Shown here one piece after another: positions 7,412 to 16,193 of a DNA stretch of 64,000 nt (position 1 is the first letter of the stretch; every line of letters starts with the position of its first letter). The stretch spans positions 5,022,001-5,086,000 of the forward strand of contig OY969087.1 in NCBI GenBank assembly GCA_963697525.1. The letters are read 5' to 3'. This DNA is from Bradymonas sp963697525 (GTDB lineage: Bacteria; Myxococcota_A; Bradymonadia; Bradymonadales; Bradymonadaceae). The position numbers and the translations under genes are program-made. A model generated the notes under the pieces. The model did no database searches and had not been told where the DNA came from. It saw only the letters and a list, made by a program, of their open reading frames with translations.

Positions 7412-10400
7412 GCGTCAACCGATGCTGCATACCAGCACCGAGACGGCCGTCTCCAAGAAGGGCCCGCTGGCCTGGATGGCGCAGAACTCGGTGGCCGCCA
7501 ACCTGTTGATGGTGCTGTGCCTGATCGGCGGGTTGTTGATGTGGGGCCAGGTCAAAAAGGAGGTCTTCCCCGAGGTCAACCTGGACATGGTCACCGTGCA
7601 GGTGCCCTACCCCGGCGCCGGCCCCGAGGAGGTCGAGCAAGGGGTGGTGTTGTCCGTCGAGGAGGCCGTGCGCGGTGTCGACGGCATCGACGAGGTGCGC
7701 TCGACGGCCTCCGAGGGCATGGGCACGGTCACCGCCGAGTTGATGTTGGGGGCCAACCCCCAGAAGGCGCTCAACGACATCAAAAGCGAGGTCGACCGGA
7801 TCACCTCGTTTCCCCACGACGCCGAGCGGCCCATCGTCAGCCTGTCGAGCAGCCGGCGCCAGGTGCTCTCGGTGGTCCTCTCCGGCGACGTCGGCCGCCA
7901 CACCCTGAGCGACCTGGCCGAGCGGGTGCGCAGCGACCTCATCTCCCACAAAAATATTTCGGTGGTCGAGATCACCGGGCTTCCCAACCCCGAGATCAGC
8001 ATCGAGGTCTCCCAGGACAAGCTTCGCCGCTACAACCTGACCCTGCAGCAGGTCGCCCAGGCCGTGCAGGCCGCCTCGGTGGAGATCCCCGGCGGCTCGG
8101 TGCGCACCGACAAAGGCGAGGTGTTGTTGCGCACGACCGAGCGGCGCAAGAAGGGCTCGGAATTCCTCAATATCGTGGTCAAGAGCCAGCCCGACGGCTC
8201 CAAGGTCACCATCGGCGACATCGCCAAGGTCATCGACGGCTTCGCCCAGACCGACCGGGAGGCGACGTTCAACGGCAAGCCCGCCGTGCAGGTGCAGGTG
8301 TATCGCGTCGGCGACCAGACCCCGCTGGACATCTCCAAGACGGTCAAGGACTACGTCGCCCACGCCCAGCTGCCCAGTTCGGTGCATATGAACGTGTGGA
8401 ACGACAGCTCCGAGCTGTACCAGGGGCGCGTGCAACTGCTGCAGAAAAATGCCTTCTTCGGCCTGGTGCTGGTGCTGCTTCTGCTGGGGGTGTTCCTGGA
8501 GCTGCGCCTGGCCTTCTGGGTGACCATGGGCATTCCGGTGTCCTTTCTGGGCGCCATCTTGCTGATGCCGGCGCTGGACGTGTCCATCAACATGATCTCG
8601 CTGTTCGCCTTCATCTTGACGCTGGGCATCGTCGTCGACGACGCCATCGTGGTGGGCGAAGCCGTGTACAAGCGACGAAGCGAGACCAATATGGGCAAGC
8701 TCGAGTCGGCCATCGCCGGGGTGCGCGAGGTGGGCTCGCCGGTGGTGTTCTCGGTGTTGACCACCGTCATCGCCTTCGTGCCCCTGCTGATGGTGCCGGG
8801 GGTGATGGGCAAATTCTTCCGCAATATCCCGCTCATCGTCATCCCCATCTTGCTGATCTCGCTGGCCGAGGCGCTCACGATCCTGCCGGCCCACCTGGCC
8901 CACGTGGGCACGCCCGCCGAGACGGGCGTCATGGGCGCGATCCATCACTTCCAGCAGAAGGTCAGCAACCTGGTCGAGCGCTTCGTCGACAATTGGTACT
9001 ACCCGGCGGCCAAGCAATTCCTGCGCTATCGCTACGTCACGCTGGCGTTTAGCTTCGGGCTGCTGTTCATCACGGTGGCGTTCGTGGCCAGCGGGCGCAT
9101 CAAATTTACGTTCATGCCCAAGATCGAGGGCGACCAGATCTCGGCGAGCGTGGAGATGCCCTTTGGCACCTCGGTGGACAACACCAAGCGGGTGGTCGAC
9201 CGCCTGGTCACCAAGGCCCAGCAGGTGTTGAACAAGGAGGGCCACGGCCAGGATATCAGCCGCGGCATCTACGCCGACATCGGCACGACCACCAGCCGGC
9301 GCGGCCCCATGGGCCCGGGGAGCAATTCGGGAAGCCACCTCGCCCAGGTGACCATCTCGCTGGTGCCGGCCGACGAGCGCAAGGCGACCTCGGCCCAGAT
9401 CACCAAGGCGTGGCGCGAGGCGGTGGGCGACGTCGCCGGCGTCGAGAGCCTGCAGTACAACTACAGCATCGGCGCGAGCGCGGGGGCGCCGGTCTCCGTC
9501 GAGCTTCGCCACGAGGATCGACGGGTGCTGCGCCAGGCCGCCGAGCGGCTCGCCGAGCACCTGCGCACCTACAACGGGGTGTACGACATCGACGACGGCT
9601 TCCGCCGGGGCAAAGAGCAGCTCGACCTGACGCTCAAGCCCGCCGCGCGTGCGCTGGGCATCACCGAGTCCGACCTCGCCCGCCAGGTGCGCAACCGCTT
9701 CTTCGGCGCCGAGGCCAAGCGCGAGCAGCGCGGCCGCCACGAGTTGCGGGTGTACGTGCGCCTGCCCAAAAGCGAGCGCGAGTCGGAGTACAATATCGAG
9801 CATATGCTCATCCGCACGCCCAACGGCGGCGAGATCCCGCTGAACCAGGCCGCCTACATCGACCGCGGGCACTCCTACACCGAGATCCAGCGCAAGGAAG
9901 GCGGGCGCATCGTCGAGGTCACCGCCGACGTCGACACCAAGGTCACCACCGGCGGCCAGGTCACCCAGAACCTGGCCGAAGACTATATGCCCAAGCTGAT
10001 GGCCGACTACCCGGGGCTGAACTACGAGTTCAGCGGCGAGCAGCAAGAGCAGCGCAAGGCCATGGAGCCGTTGATGCTCGGCTTCGCCATCGCGCTGCTG
10101 GTGATGTTCGGGCTGATGGCCGTGGCGTTTCGCAGCTACGTCCAGCCGATCATCGTGATGCTGGCCATCCCCTTCGGCATCGTGGGGGCGCTGGGCGGCC
10201 ACCTGTTGATGGGCTACAACCTGAGCCTGATCAGCATGATGGGCATCGTGGCGCTGGCGGGCGTGGTGGTCAACGACTCGCTGGTGCTCATCTCGGCGGT
10301 CAACGACTACCGGGCGCTGGGCGCCAGCGCGATCGAGGCGGTGGCCTCGGGCGGGGCGCGCCGGTTCCGGCCGATCTGGCTGACGTCGCTGACGACGTTC

Positions 10401-10601
10401 TTCGGCCTGGCGCCGATGATCAGCGAGCGCTCGGTGCAGGCGCGCTTCCTGGTGCCCATGGCCATCAGCCTGGGCTTCGGCGTGCTCTTCGGCACTTTCA
10501 TCACCCTGGTGTTCGTGCCCGCGGCCTATCTGGCAGTGGAGGACGTGCGCAAGCTGTTCGGCAAGGCCACCGACAAAGTCGCCGAGGTCTACGAGGACTA
10601 A
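7404..10601 (+). CDS. RND efflux transporter permease (AcrB/HAE1-like superfamily)
   Basis: This 1065-residue pump has the usual RND size and arrangement: TM1 ('SVAANLLMVLCLIGGLL'), a large periplasmic loop, TM2-6, a second loop and TM7-12. TM4 carries 'LGIVVDDAIVVGEAV', the Asp pair of the proton relay. TM10 has 'GVVVNDSLVLI'. The start at 7404 is chosen because AAGGAG (7391-7396) precedes it; the frame stays open upstream. It is the last gene of the operon. Substrates cannot be deduced; heavy-metal CusA signatures were not obvious, so a drug, solvent or lipid exporter is more likely. Confidence 0.93.
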   Translation: MSERQPMLHTSTETAVSKKGPLAWMAQNSVAANLLMVLCLIGGLLMWGQVKKEVFPEVNLDMVTVQVPYPGAGPEEVEQGVVLSVEEAVRGVDGIDEVRSTASEGMGTVTAELMLGANPQKALNDIKSEVDRITSFPHDAERPIVSLSSSRRQVLSVVLSGDVGRHTLSDLAERVRSDLISHKNISVVEITGLPNPEISIEVSQDKLRRYNLTLQQVAQAVQAASVEIPGGSVRTDKGEVLLRTTERRKKGSEFLNIVVKSQPDGSKVTIGDIAKVIDGFAQTDREATFNGKPAVQVQVYRVGDQTPLDISKTVKDYVAHAQLPSSVHMNVWNDSSELYQGRVQLLQKNAFFGLVLVLLLLGVFLELRLAFWVTMGIPVSFLGAILLMPALDVSINMISLFAFILTLGIVVDDAIVVGEAVYKRRSETNMGKLESAIAGVREVGSPVVFSVLTTVIAFVPLLMVPGVMGKFFRNIPLIVIPILLISLAEALTILPAHLAHVGTPAETGVMGAIHHFQQKVSNLVERFVDNWYYPAAKQFLRYRYVTLAFSFGLLFITVAFVASGRIKFTFMPKIEGDQISASVEMPFGTSVDNTKRVVDRLVTKAQQVLNKEGHGQDISRGIYADIGTTTSRRGPMGPGSNSGSHLAQVTISLVPADERKATSAQITKAWREAVGDVAGVESLQYNYSIGASAGAPVSVELRHEDRRVLRQAAERLAEHLRTYNGVYDIDDGFRRGKEQLDLTLKPAARALGITESDLARQVRNRFFGAEAKREQRGRHELRVYVRLPKSERESEYNIEHMLIRTPNGGEIPLNQAAYIDRGHSYTEIQRKEGGRIVEVTADVDTKVTTGGQVTQNLAEDYMPKLMADYPGLNYEFSGEQQEQRKAMEPLMLGFAIALLVMFGLMAVAFRSYVQPIIVMLAIPFGIVGALGGHLLMGYNLSLISMMGIVALAGVVVNDSLVLISAVNDYRALGASAIEAVASGGARRFRPIWLTSLTTFFGLAPMISERSVQARFLVPMAISLGFGVLFGTFITLVFVPAAYLAVEDVRKLFGKATDKVAEVYED

Positions 10602-10651
10602 TTCGGCGGGTTTCATCCTTGCGCTGATGAGGGCGGTCGTTTTCACCTCCA

Positions 10652-10678
10652 CCCACGTGGCTATCTTTCACGTGTGGG
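10652..10678. promoter_or_regulatory. Repeated CACGTG motif upstream of the acyl-AMP ligase
   Basis: CACGTG occurs at 10654-10659 and 10669-10674, within a larger imperfect inverted repeat (CCCACGTG ... CACGTGTGGG). It could be a hairpin closing the efflux operon or a binding site for the following gene. There is no T-tract. Confidence 0.3.
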
Positions 10679-10720
10679 AGTGCGATTCGATCGAAGTCAC
10701 CGAAGTGTGAGGATGGGGAG

Positions 10721-12595
10721 ATGAACTGTCATCGACTTTCAGATGGAAGCAGGTATCCGGACGATTGGACGTTGACCGACGAGCTGTGGGGCATCTTGCA
10801 GAGCCCGCCGGCCGAGCATGCGTTCTTCCGCTTCTTGGAGCAGGGAAAGGACGACCGCGAGTGTACCCAACGCGCCATCGTCGAACAGGCCGCGCGTGTC
10901 GCCCAAGGGTTGATCGAACTGGGGTTGCACGCCGGCGATCAGGTGGCGGTGATCCTGCCGGAGAACGAGGACTTTTTGCGCGGGTTTCTGGCAGCCGTGC
11001 TCGTGGGGATGGTGCCGGTGCCCCTGTTTCCACCGCTGGGATTTGGCGGCCTGGATGCCTATGTCGAGCGCAATGCGCGCATCCTGCAGGCCTGCGGGGC
11101 GCGGGTGTTGGTGACGTCCAAGCGGCTGCAAAACGTGTTGTGGTCGCTGACCTCCGATGTCGACTCCCTGGAGCGGATCGTATGCATCGAGGATCTCCAA
11201 CCCACCGAGGTCGACCTCGAACATCCCCCACGCACCCCCGAAGACCTGTGTTTTCTGCAATACACGTCCGGCAGCACGGCCGCGCCCAAGGGCGTGATGG
11301 TCAGCCATCGCAGCCTGGGAGCCAACCTCTATGCCATCGTCCACCACGGCCTGCACGTGCGCGCCGGGCGCGACGTGGCGGTCAGTTGGCTGCCGCTGTT
11401 TCACGATATGGGGCTCATCGGCATGACCTTTGCGCCGCTGGCCACGGGCGTGTCTGTCAATTTCATCCCGGCGCTCGACTTCGTGATGTATCCGGAGTGC
11501 TGGTTGGGGGCGATCAGTGAGCGTCGCGGCACGGTCACCTTCGCCCCCAACTTTGCCTACGCCCTGGCCACCCGCAAGATCCCCGACGACCAGGTCGCCC
11601 AGTTGGACCTGAGCAGCTTGCGCGTGGCCGGCTGCGGCGCCGAGCCCATTCACCCGCAGACCATGCGCGCGTTCGTCGAGCATTTTCGCCCCGCGGGCCT
11701 GCGCCCCGAGGCGCTGCTGCCGGCCTACGGCATGGCCGAAGCGACGTTGGCGGTCAGCTTCATCGGCGTCGACGAAACGGTCAAAACCGACCGGGTCGAC
11801 GCCAAGACCTACGAGGAACAAGACCGCGCCGAGCCCGTCGCGGCGGGCTTCAAAGCCGGGAGTCGGGCGCATCGCGAGCCGCACGAATTCGTCTGTTGCG
11901 GCCGCCCGTTTCCCGGCCACCACCTGACGATCGTCGACGACAACGGTAACCCATTGGGCGATCGAGAGGTCGGCGAAATTGTCCTCGACGGCCCCAGCGT
12001 CACCGAGGGGTATTATCACGAGCCCGAACTGACCCAGACGGCCTTCGAGAACGGGCGGCTGCACACCGGCGACCTGGGCTATATCGCCGACGGCGAGCTC
12101 TACGTCACCGGGCGCAAAAAAGACCTCATCATCATCAACGGGCGCAACTTCGACCCCCAGACCATCGAGTGGAAGGCCTCCGAGGTCGCCGGGGTGCGCA
12201 AAGGCAACGTGGTCGCCTTCTCGATGCGCTCGGAGGAGAGCGAGGAGCTCGTCGTCGTCGCCGAGACGCACAGTGACGTCGACCGCGACCAGATCGAGCG
12301 CGACATCAAGCGCGTGGTCTCGCGCGAGCTGTTCGTCAAGGTCTCCCACGTCGAGCTGGTGAGCAAGGCGACGCTGCCCAAGACCTCCAGCGGCAAACTG
12401 CAGCGGGCCAAGGCCAAGCAGCAATTCCTCGAAGGCGAGATCGGCAAGAGCATGCGCGCGGCCAACCGCTCGGTCGACGTCACCTCGGTCAGCAAGCACG
12501 TCGCCCGCTCGATGGTCAACCGCATGCGCCACTTCGTGCACATGCGGATGGTGCGCATGGCCGACGCGCTGCGCTCCATCGCCCTTCCCGGCTGA
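10721..12595 (+). CDS. Fatty acyl-AMP ligase (FAAL, ANL superfamily)
   Basis: This 624-residue adenylating enzyme would activate a fatty acid as acyl-AMP for transfer to an acyl carrier protein. The AMP-binding P-loop 'LQYTSGSTAAPKGVMVSH' is at about 184-201. Later motifs are 'PAYGMAEATLAVSF' and, in the C-terminal subdomain, 'GRKKDLIIINGRNFDPQTIE', with the catalytic Lys in 'TSSGKLQRAKAKQ'. The FAAL-type features (RKKDLIIINGRNFxPQxIE) are more like FadD32-type ligases than CoA ligases. It stands alone: no acyl carrier protein, PKS or NRPS is next to it. The last ~45 residues are a basic extension. It converges on the DUF4476 gene. Confidence 0.88.
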   Translation: MNCHRLSDGSRYPDDWTLTDELWGILQSPPAEHAFFRFLEQGKDDRECTQRAIVEQAARVAQGLIELGLHAGDQVAVILPENEDFLRGFLAAVLVGMVPVPLFPPLGFGGLDAYVERNARILQACGARVLVTSKRLQNVLWSLTSDVDSLERIVCIEDLQPTEVDLEHPPRTPEDLCFLQYTSGSTAAPKGVMVSHRSLGANLYAIVHHGLHVRAGRDVAVSWLPLFHDMGLIGMTFAPLATGVSVNFIPALDFVMYPECWLGAISERRGTVTFAPNFAYALATRKIPDDQVAQLDLSSLRVAGCGAEPIHPQTMRAFVEHFRPAGLRPEALLPAYGMAEATLAVSFIGVDETVKTDRVDAKTYEEQDRAEPVAAGFKAGSRAHREPHEFVCCGRPFPGHHLTIVDDNGNPLGDREVGEIVLDGPSVTEGYYHEPELTQTAFENGRLHTGDLGYIADGELYVTGRKKDLIIINGRNFDPQTIEWKASEVAGVRKGNVVAFSMRSEESEELVVVAETHSDVDRDQIERDIKRVVSRELFVKVSHVELVSKATLPKTSSGKLQRAKAKQQFLEGEIGKSMRAANRSVDVTSVSKHVARSMVNRMRHFVHMRMVRMADALRSIALPG

Positions 12596-12607
12596 ACATC
12601 CTGAAAA

Positions 12608-13240
12608 TCACAGGCCCAATTGGACGCGCACCTGCGCCTTGCTCGACTCGAAGGTGAGCGCGGCCATGACCTGGAAGAAGTTGCCCGGATCGACCACGCG
12701 TGGGTACAGCGCGACGGCGGCTTGTTCGCGGTCATCGCTGAACATCATCGCGCCGACCAGGCGGCGAGCCTGTCCGCAGGTGAAGTAGTGGTCGTGCGAG
12801 GCCATGATGACGACTTGCAGACGCCCGTCGGAGAACGGCTCGGCGTACACCGCGGCGAGCAGGCGCGAGAAGCCGCGTGGGGACATCACGTAGTCATCAC
12901 GGTGCTCGTGATGGTGCCAATGGTGGTGCTCTCGCCGGTAGTGACGGTGCTCGTGGCGCTCTTCGCGACGCTCCCTGCGGCGTTCGCGGCGGGCGCGGCG
13001 CTCTCGACGCTCTCGACGCTCTCGGCGCTCCTCGCGCTCTCGACGCTCTCGACGCTCTTCGCGCTCTCGACGTTCTTCCCGACGCTCGTGACGTGCTTCG
13101 CGGCGGTTATGCTTCCGATGATGGCCTTCGTGCTCGTGATGGTGGCCGCCGTGGTGGTGCGGGTCGGCCCAGGCGGTGGAAACGGCCAGTGAAATAATGG
13201 TGACGATGGCGAGCTGAGTGAGACGGGCAAAACGGGTCAT
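12608..13240 (-). CDS. Secreted His/Arg/Glu-rich protein with C-terminal DUF4476-like domain
   Basis: This 210-residue protein has a signal peptide (about 1-25, ending AWA), then a low-complexity region from 26 to about 115. That region has His clusters at each end and long RRER/RREE runs in the middle. The C-terminal ~90 residues ('FSRLLAAVYAEPFSDGRLQV', 'FTCGQARRLVGAMMF', 'LYPRVVDPGNFFQV') fit DUF4476. The Arg/Glu run should form a charged single alpha-helix; the His clusters could bind metal ions. AGGAG lies 8 bases before the ATG. The cellular role is unknown. Confidence 0.75.
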   Translation of the reverse strand: MTRFARLTQLAIVTIISLAVSTAWADPHHHGGHHHEHEGHHRKHNRREARHERREERREREERRERREREERRERRERRERRARRERRRERREERHEHRHYRREHHHWHHHEHRDDYVMSPRGFSRLLAAVYAEPFSDGRLQVVIMASHDHYFTCGQARRLVGAMMFSDDREQAAVALYPRVVDPGNFFQVMAALTFESSKAQVRVQLGL

Positions 13241-13349
13241 CGTCGAACTCCTGTGTTACTGAAACGTCAGTCGGCCGTCGCTTTCTGCGCGGCTCGATGG
13301 GTAGGACGTTCGACGTTGCCATGTATTCAATCGGCGGAGTCGACCTCCA

Positions 13350-14762
13350 TTATCTGGGCTTGCGGTAGATGTGGGTGGCCTCGCCGCGCACGGCCTGGGC
13401 GGCCTCCATGAGGGTCTCGGAGAGGGTCGGATGGGGATGAATGGTCATCGCGAGGTCGTCGAGGCGGGCCGCCATCTCGACGGCCAGCGCCCCCTCGGCG
13501 ATGAGTTCACCGGCGCCCGCGCCCACCAGGCCCACGCCCAGGACTCGCTCGGTCTGGGCGTCGACGACGATCTTGGTCAGCCCGTCGCGCTCGCCCATGG
13601 TGCGCGCGCGGCCCGAGGCGGACCACGGAAAGCGTCCGATGCGCACCTGACGGCCCTGGCTCTGCGCCTCGTCCTCGCTCAGGCCGCACCAGGCGATCTC
13701 GGGCTCGGTGAACACCACCGCCGGGATCGCGCGCGGCTCGAAGCGCGCGCGCCGGCCGGCGATGACCTCGGCGGCCACGCGGCCCTCGTGGTGGGCCTTG
13801 TGGGCGAGCATCGGCTCGGTGGTGACGTCGCCGATGGCGAAGATATGGGGCTCGGTGGTGCGTCGCTGGGCGTCGACGGCGATGAAGCCGTCGGGGCCGA
13901 CCTCGACGCGGGTGTGCTCGAGGCCGAGCCCGTCGTGTGCGGGCTCGCGCCCCACGGCCACCAACACGCGGTCGAATGACTGACGCGGCTCGTCGACGCC
14001 CTGCCCTTCGAGGACCACGTCGACGCCCTGGCCGGTTTCGCTGGCGTCGGTGACCTTCGTGCGAAGGTGAATCGCGCCGAGGCGCGCTTCGAGGCGTCGG
14101 GCGAGCGGCCCGACCAACTCGCGGTCGACGCCGGGCAACAGGCCGTCGGTCGTCTCGACGACGGTGACGTCGGTTCCCAACGCCTGGTAGACGGTGCCCA
14201 TCTCCAGGCCGATATACCCGCCACCGACGACGAGCAACCGTTCGGGAAGGTCGACCAGTTCGAGGGCCTCGCGAGACGACCAGATGCGCTCGGAGTCAAA
14301 CGGCAAGCCCGGCAGCGATGCCGGCTTGGAGCCAGTGGCGATGATGGCGTGGCGAAAGCGAACACGCCTGTCCCCGCCGACCTTCAACGTCCGGTGGTCC
14401 TCGAAGGTCGCGCGTGCCTGCAGATAGTCGATATCGTGGCGGTCGGCGAGCTGGCCGAGGCCGCCGGTCAGGCCGTGGACGACCTCGTCCTTCCAGGCGC
14501 GCATCTTGTCGAGATCGACGGTCGGCTCGTCGAAGGAGACGCCCCAAGCCGAGGCCGCGCGGGCCTGCTCGACCGTCCGCGCCACGTGCAACAGCGCCTT
14601 CGAAGGGATACACCCGCGAAATAGGCAGACGCCGCCGGGGTCGGGTTCGGGGTCGACCAGAGTGACGTCGAGCCCCAGGTCGGCAGCCATAAACGCCGCG
14701 GCGTAGCCGCCCGGCCCGGCGCCGATGACCACCAATTCACGCTCTTCGAGGACGGTCGGCAT
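13350..14762 (-). CDS. lpdA: Dihydrolipoyl dehydrogenase (E3)
   Basis: This 470-residue FAD enzyme reoxidises the dihydrolipoyl group of the E2 encoded just upstream, reducing NAD. The N-terminal FAD site is 'VVIGAGPGGYAAAFMAADLG' (about 11-30), the redox disulfide lies in 'GGVCLFRGCIPSKALLH' (about 44-60) and the NAD site is 'LLVVGGGYIGLEMG'. The C-terminal His-Glu pair is in 'IHPHPTLSE'. It is the third gene of the pyruvate dehydrogenase operon, only 3 bp after the E2 stop. Confidence 0.95.
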   Translation of the reverse strand: MPTVLEERELVVIGAGPGGYAAAFMAADLGLDVTLVDPEPDPGGVCLFRGCIPSKALLHVARTVEQARAASAWGVSFDEPTVDLDKMRAWKDEVVHGLTGGLGQLADRHDIDYLQARATFEDHRTLKVGGDRRVRFRHAIIATGSKPASLPGLPFDSERIWSSREALELVDLPERLLVVGGGYIGLEMGTVYQALGTDVTVVETTDGLLPGVDRELVGPLARRLEARLGAIHLRTKVTDASETGQGVDVVLEGQGVDEPRQSFDRVLVAVGREPAHDGLGLEHTRVEVGPDGFIAVDAQRRTTEPHIFAIGDVTTEPMLAHKAHHEGRVAAEVIAGRRARFEPRAIPAVVFTEPEIAWCGLSEDEAQSQGRQVRIGRFPWSASGRARTMGERDGLTKIVVDAQTERVLGVGLVGAGAGELIAEGALAVEMAARLDDLAMTIHPHPTLSETLMEAAQAVRGEATHIYRKPR

Positions 14763-14765
14763 CGT

Positions 14766-16169
14766 CTAGCCCCCCAACGTCATTCGCATCGGATTTTCGA
14801 TGGCCTCGGCGACCCAGCGAAGAAAGCGCGCGGCGTCGGCGCCGTCGACCGCGCGGTGGTCGTAGGTGATGCCGAGCGGCAGGATCTTGCGCGGCGCGAA
14901 GTCGTCGCCCTGCCACACCGGACGCATCTCCATGCGACCGACCGACAAGATGGCGACCTGAGGCCAGCCAATGATGGGCGTAAAGCGGGTGGTGCCCAGG
15001 CCGCCGAGGTTGGTGACGCTAAAGCTCGCCCCCTGGAGCTCCTCGCGTGACAACTTGCGCGCCCGGGCCTTTCGCGCCGCCTCGGTGAGCTCCACGGCGA
15101 CGTCGACCAGGCCCTTTTTGTCGACGTCGCGAAGCACTGGAACGAGCAATCCATCGTCGGTATCGACGGCCACGCCCACGTTGATGAACTGCTTGCGCAC
15201 GAGCTCGCCGCGCTGGACGTCGACGCTGGCGTTGAAGTCGGGAAACCTCGCCAGCGCCGCGGCGACGACCTTGACCAGGATGGCGGTGACGGTGAGTTTG
15301 CCGCCGCGCTGCTCGGCCTCCTCGGCGAGTTGGCTGCGAAACTCCTCCATTTCGCTGACGTCGGCGCGGTCGTATTGGGTGACGTGGGGCACCTTCTCCC
15401 ATGCGTGGGTGACCGTATCGATGGTCGCGCGCCGGATGGCCGACATGGGCACCCGCTCGACCTCGCCCCACTTCGAAAAATCGGGCAAGGCGGCGGGCCG
15501 GTCGGATTGGAGTTTATCCAGCTCTTCGAGCAAGGAGCGCACGTGGCTCTTGATGTCGTCTTCGGTCACGCGGCCGCCGTCGCCGGTGCCGGCCACCGCG
15601 CTCACATCTACTCCCAACTCACGAGCAAACCGGCGCACCGAGGGCGACGCGGGCGCCGGCGCCGCGAGCGTCGGCGTTTGCTCACGACTGGGCGCCGGCT
15701 TTTGCTCGCGTCTCTCGGGCCGCTTCTGGCGCGCCTCACCCTGACGCTTTTCGAGTCGCTCGGGCTCTTCGGAGACCTCCTCGCGCTCTTCTTCGGCCTC
15801 TTTCTCCTCGGCGGAGCCCTCCTCCTCGCGCTCCTGGCGCTCCTCGCGCTCGTCGTGCTCGGGCGCCCTCGTCTCCTGCGCCTGCTGTTCTTTCTGCTCT
15901 TCCTGCTCTTTCTCCTGGTCCTGGGCGGGCTGCTCGCCGTCGAGCGTGAGCAGCACGTCGCCGCTTCGGACCTCGTCGCCCTCGTGAACGCGCACCTCGT
16001 CGATGGTGCCGGCCTGCGGGGCGGGCACCTCGGTGGTGGCCTTGTCGGTCTCCAATTCCAGGACGACTTCGTCGCGGTCGACGTGGTCACCGGGGGCGAC
16101 GAGCACCGAGAGGACCACGCCCTTCTCGACTTGCTCCCCGAGTTGGGGAAGTTTGAATTCAGTAGCCAC
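14766..16169 (-). CDS. aceF: Pyruvate dehydrogenase E2, dihydrolipoyl acetyltransferase
   Basis: This 467-residue protein has one lipoyl domain (about 1-78, lipoyl Lys in 'ETDKATTEVP'), a hinge, an E3/E1-binding domain ('SPSVRRFARELGVDVSAVAGTG', about 177-210) and the acyltransferase core. The active site is 'YDHRAVDGADAARFL' near residue 440. It starts at GTG with GGAG upstream. The hinge (about 80-165) is unusual: instead of Ala/Pro it is a dense Glu/Gln/Lys/Arg stretch, suggesting a charged helix or disordered polyampholyte. It sits 24 bp after E1 and 3 bp before E3. Confidence 0.93.
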   Translation of the reverse strand: MATEFKLPQLGEQVEKGVVLSVLVAPGDHVDRDEVVLELETDKATTEVPAPQAGTIDEVRVHEGDEVRSGDVLLTLDGEQPAQDQEKEQEEQKEQQAQETRAPEHDEREERQEREEEGSAEEKEAEEEREEVSEEPERLEKRQGEARQKRPERREQKPAPSREQTPTLAAPAPASPSVRRFARELGVDVSAVAGTGDGGRVTEDDIKSHVRSLLEELDKLQSDRPAALPDFSKWGEVERVPMSAIRRATIDTVTHAWEKVPHVTQYDRADVSEMEEFRSQLAEEAEQRGGKLTVTAILVKVVAAALARFPDFNASVDVQRGELVRKQFINVGVAVDTDDGLLVPVLRDVDKKGLVDVAVELTEAARKARARKLSREELQGASFSVTNLGGLGTTRFTPIIGWPQVAILSVGRMEMRPVWQGDDFAPRKILPLGITYDHRAVDGADAARFLRWVAEAIENPMRMTLGG

Positions 16170-16193
16170 GGCAGGGCTCCTTTGCGTGCGGAC

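Noticed and set aside
7269..10652. A 1127-residue minus-strand open frame over the RND pump
   Set aside because: It is a His/Gln/Arg-rich antisense frame of the pump, which has clear motifs and a ribosome-binding site.
12620..13192. A plus-strand frame with repeated 'ALSTLS' sequence
   Set aside because: The repeat is the complement of the RRER coding run in the DUF4476 protein on the minus strand.
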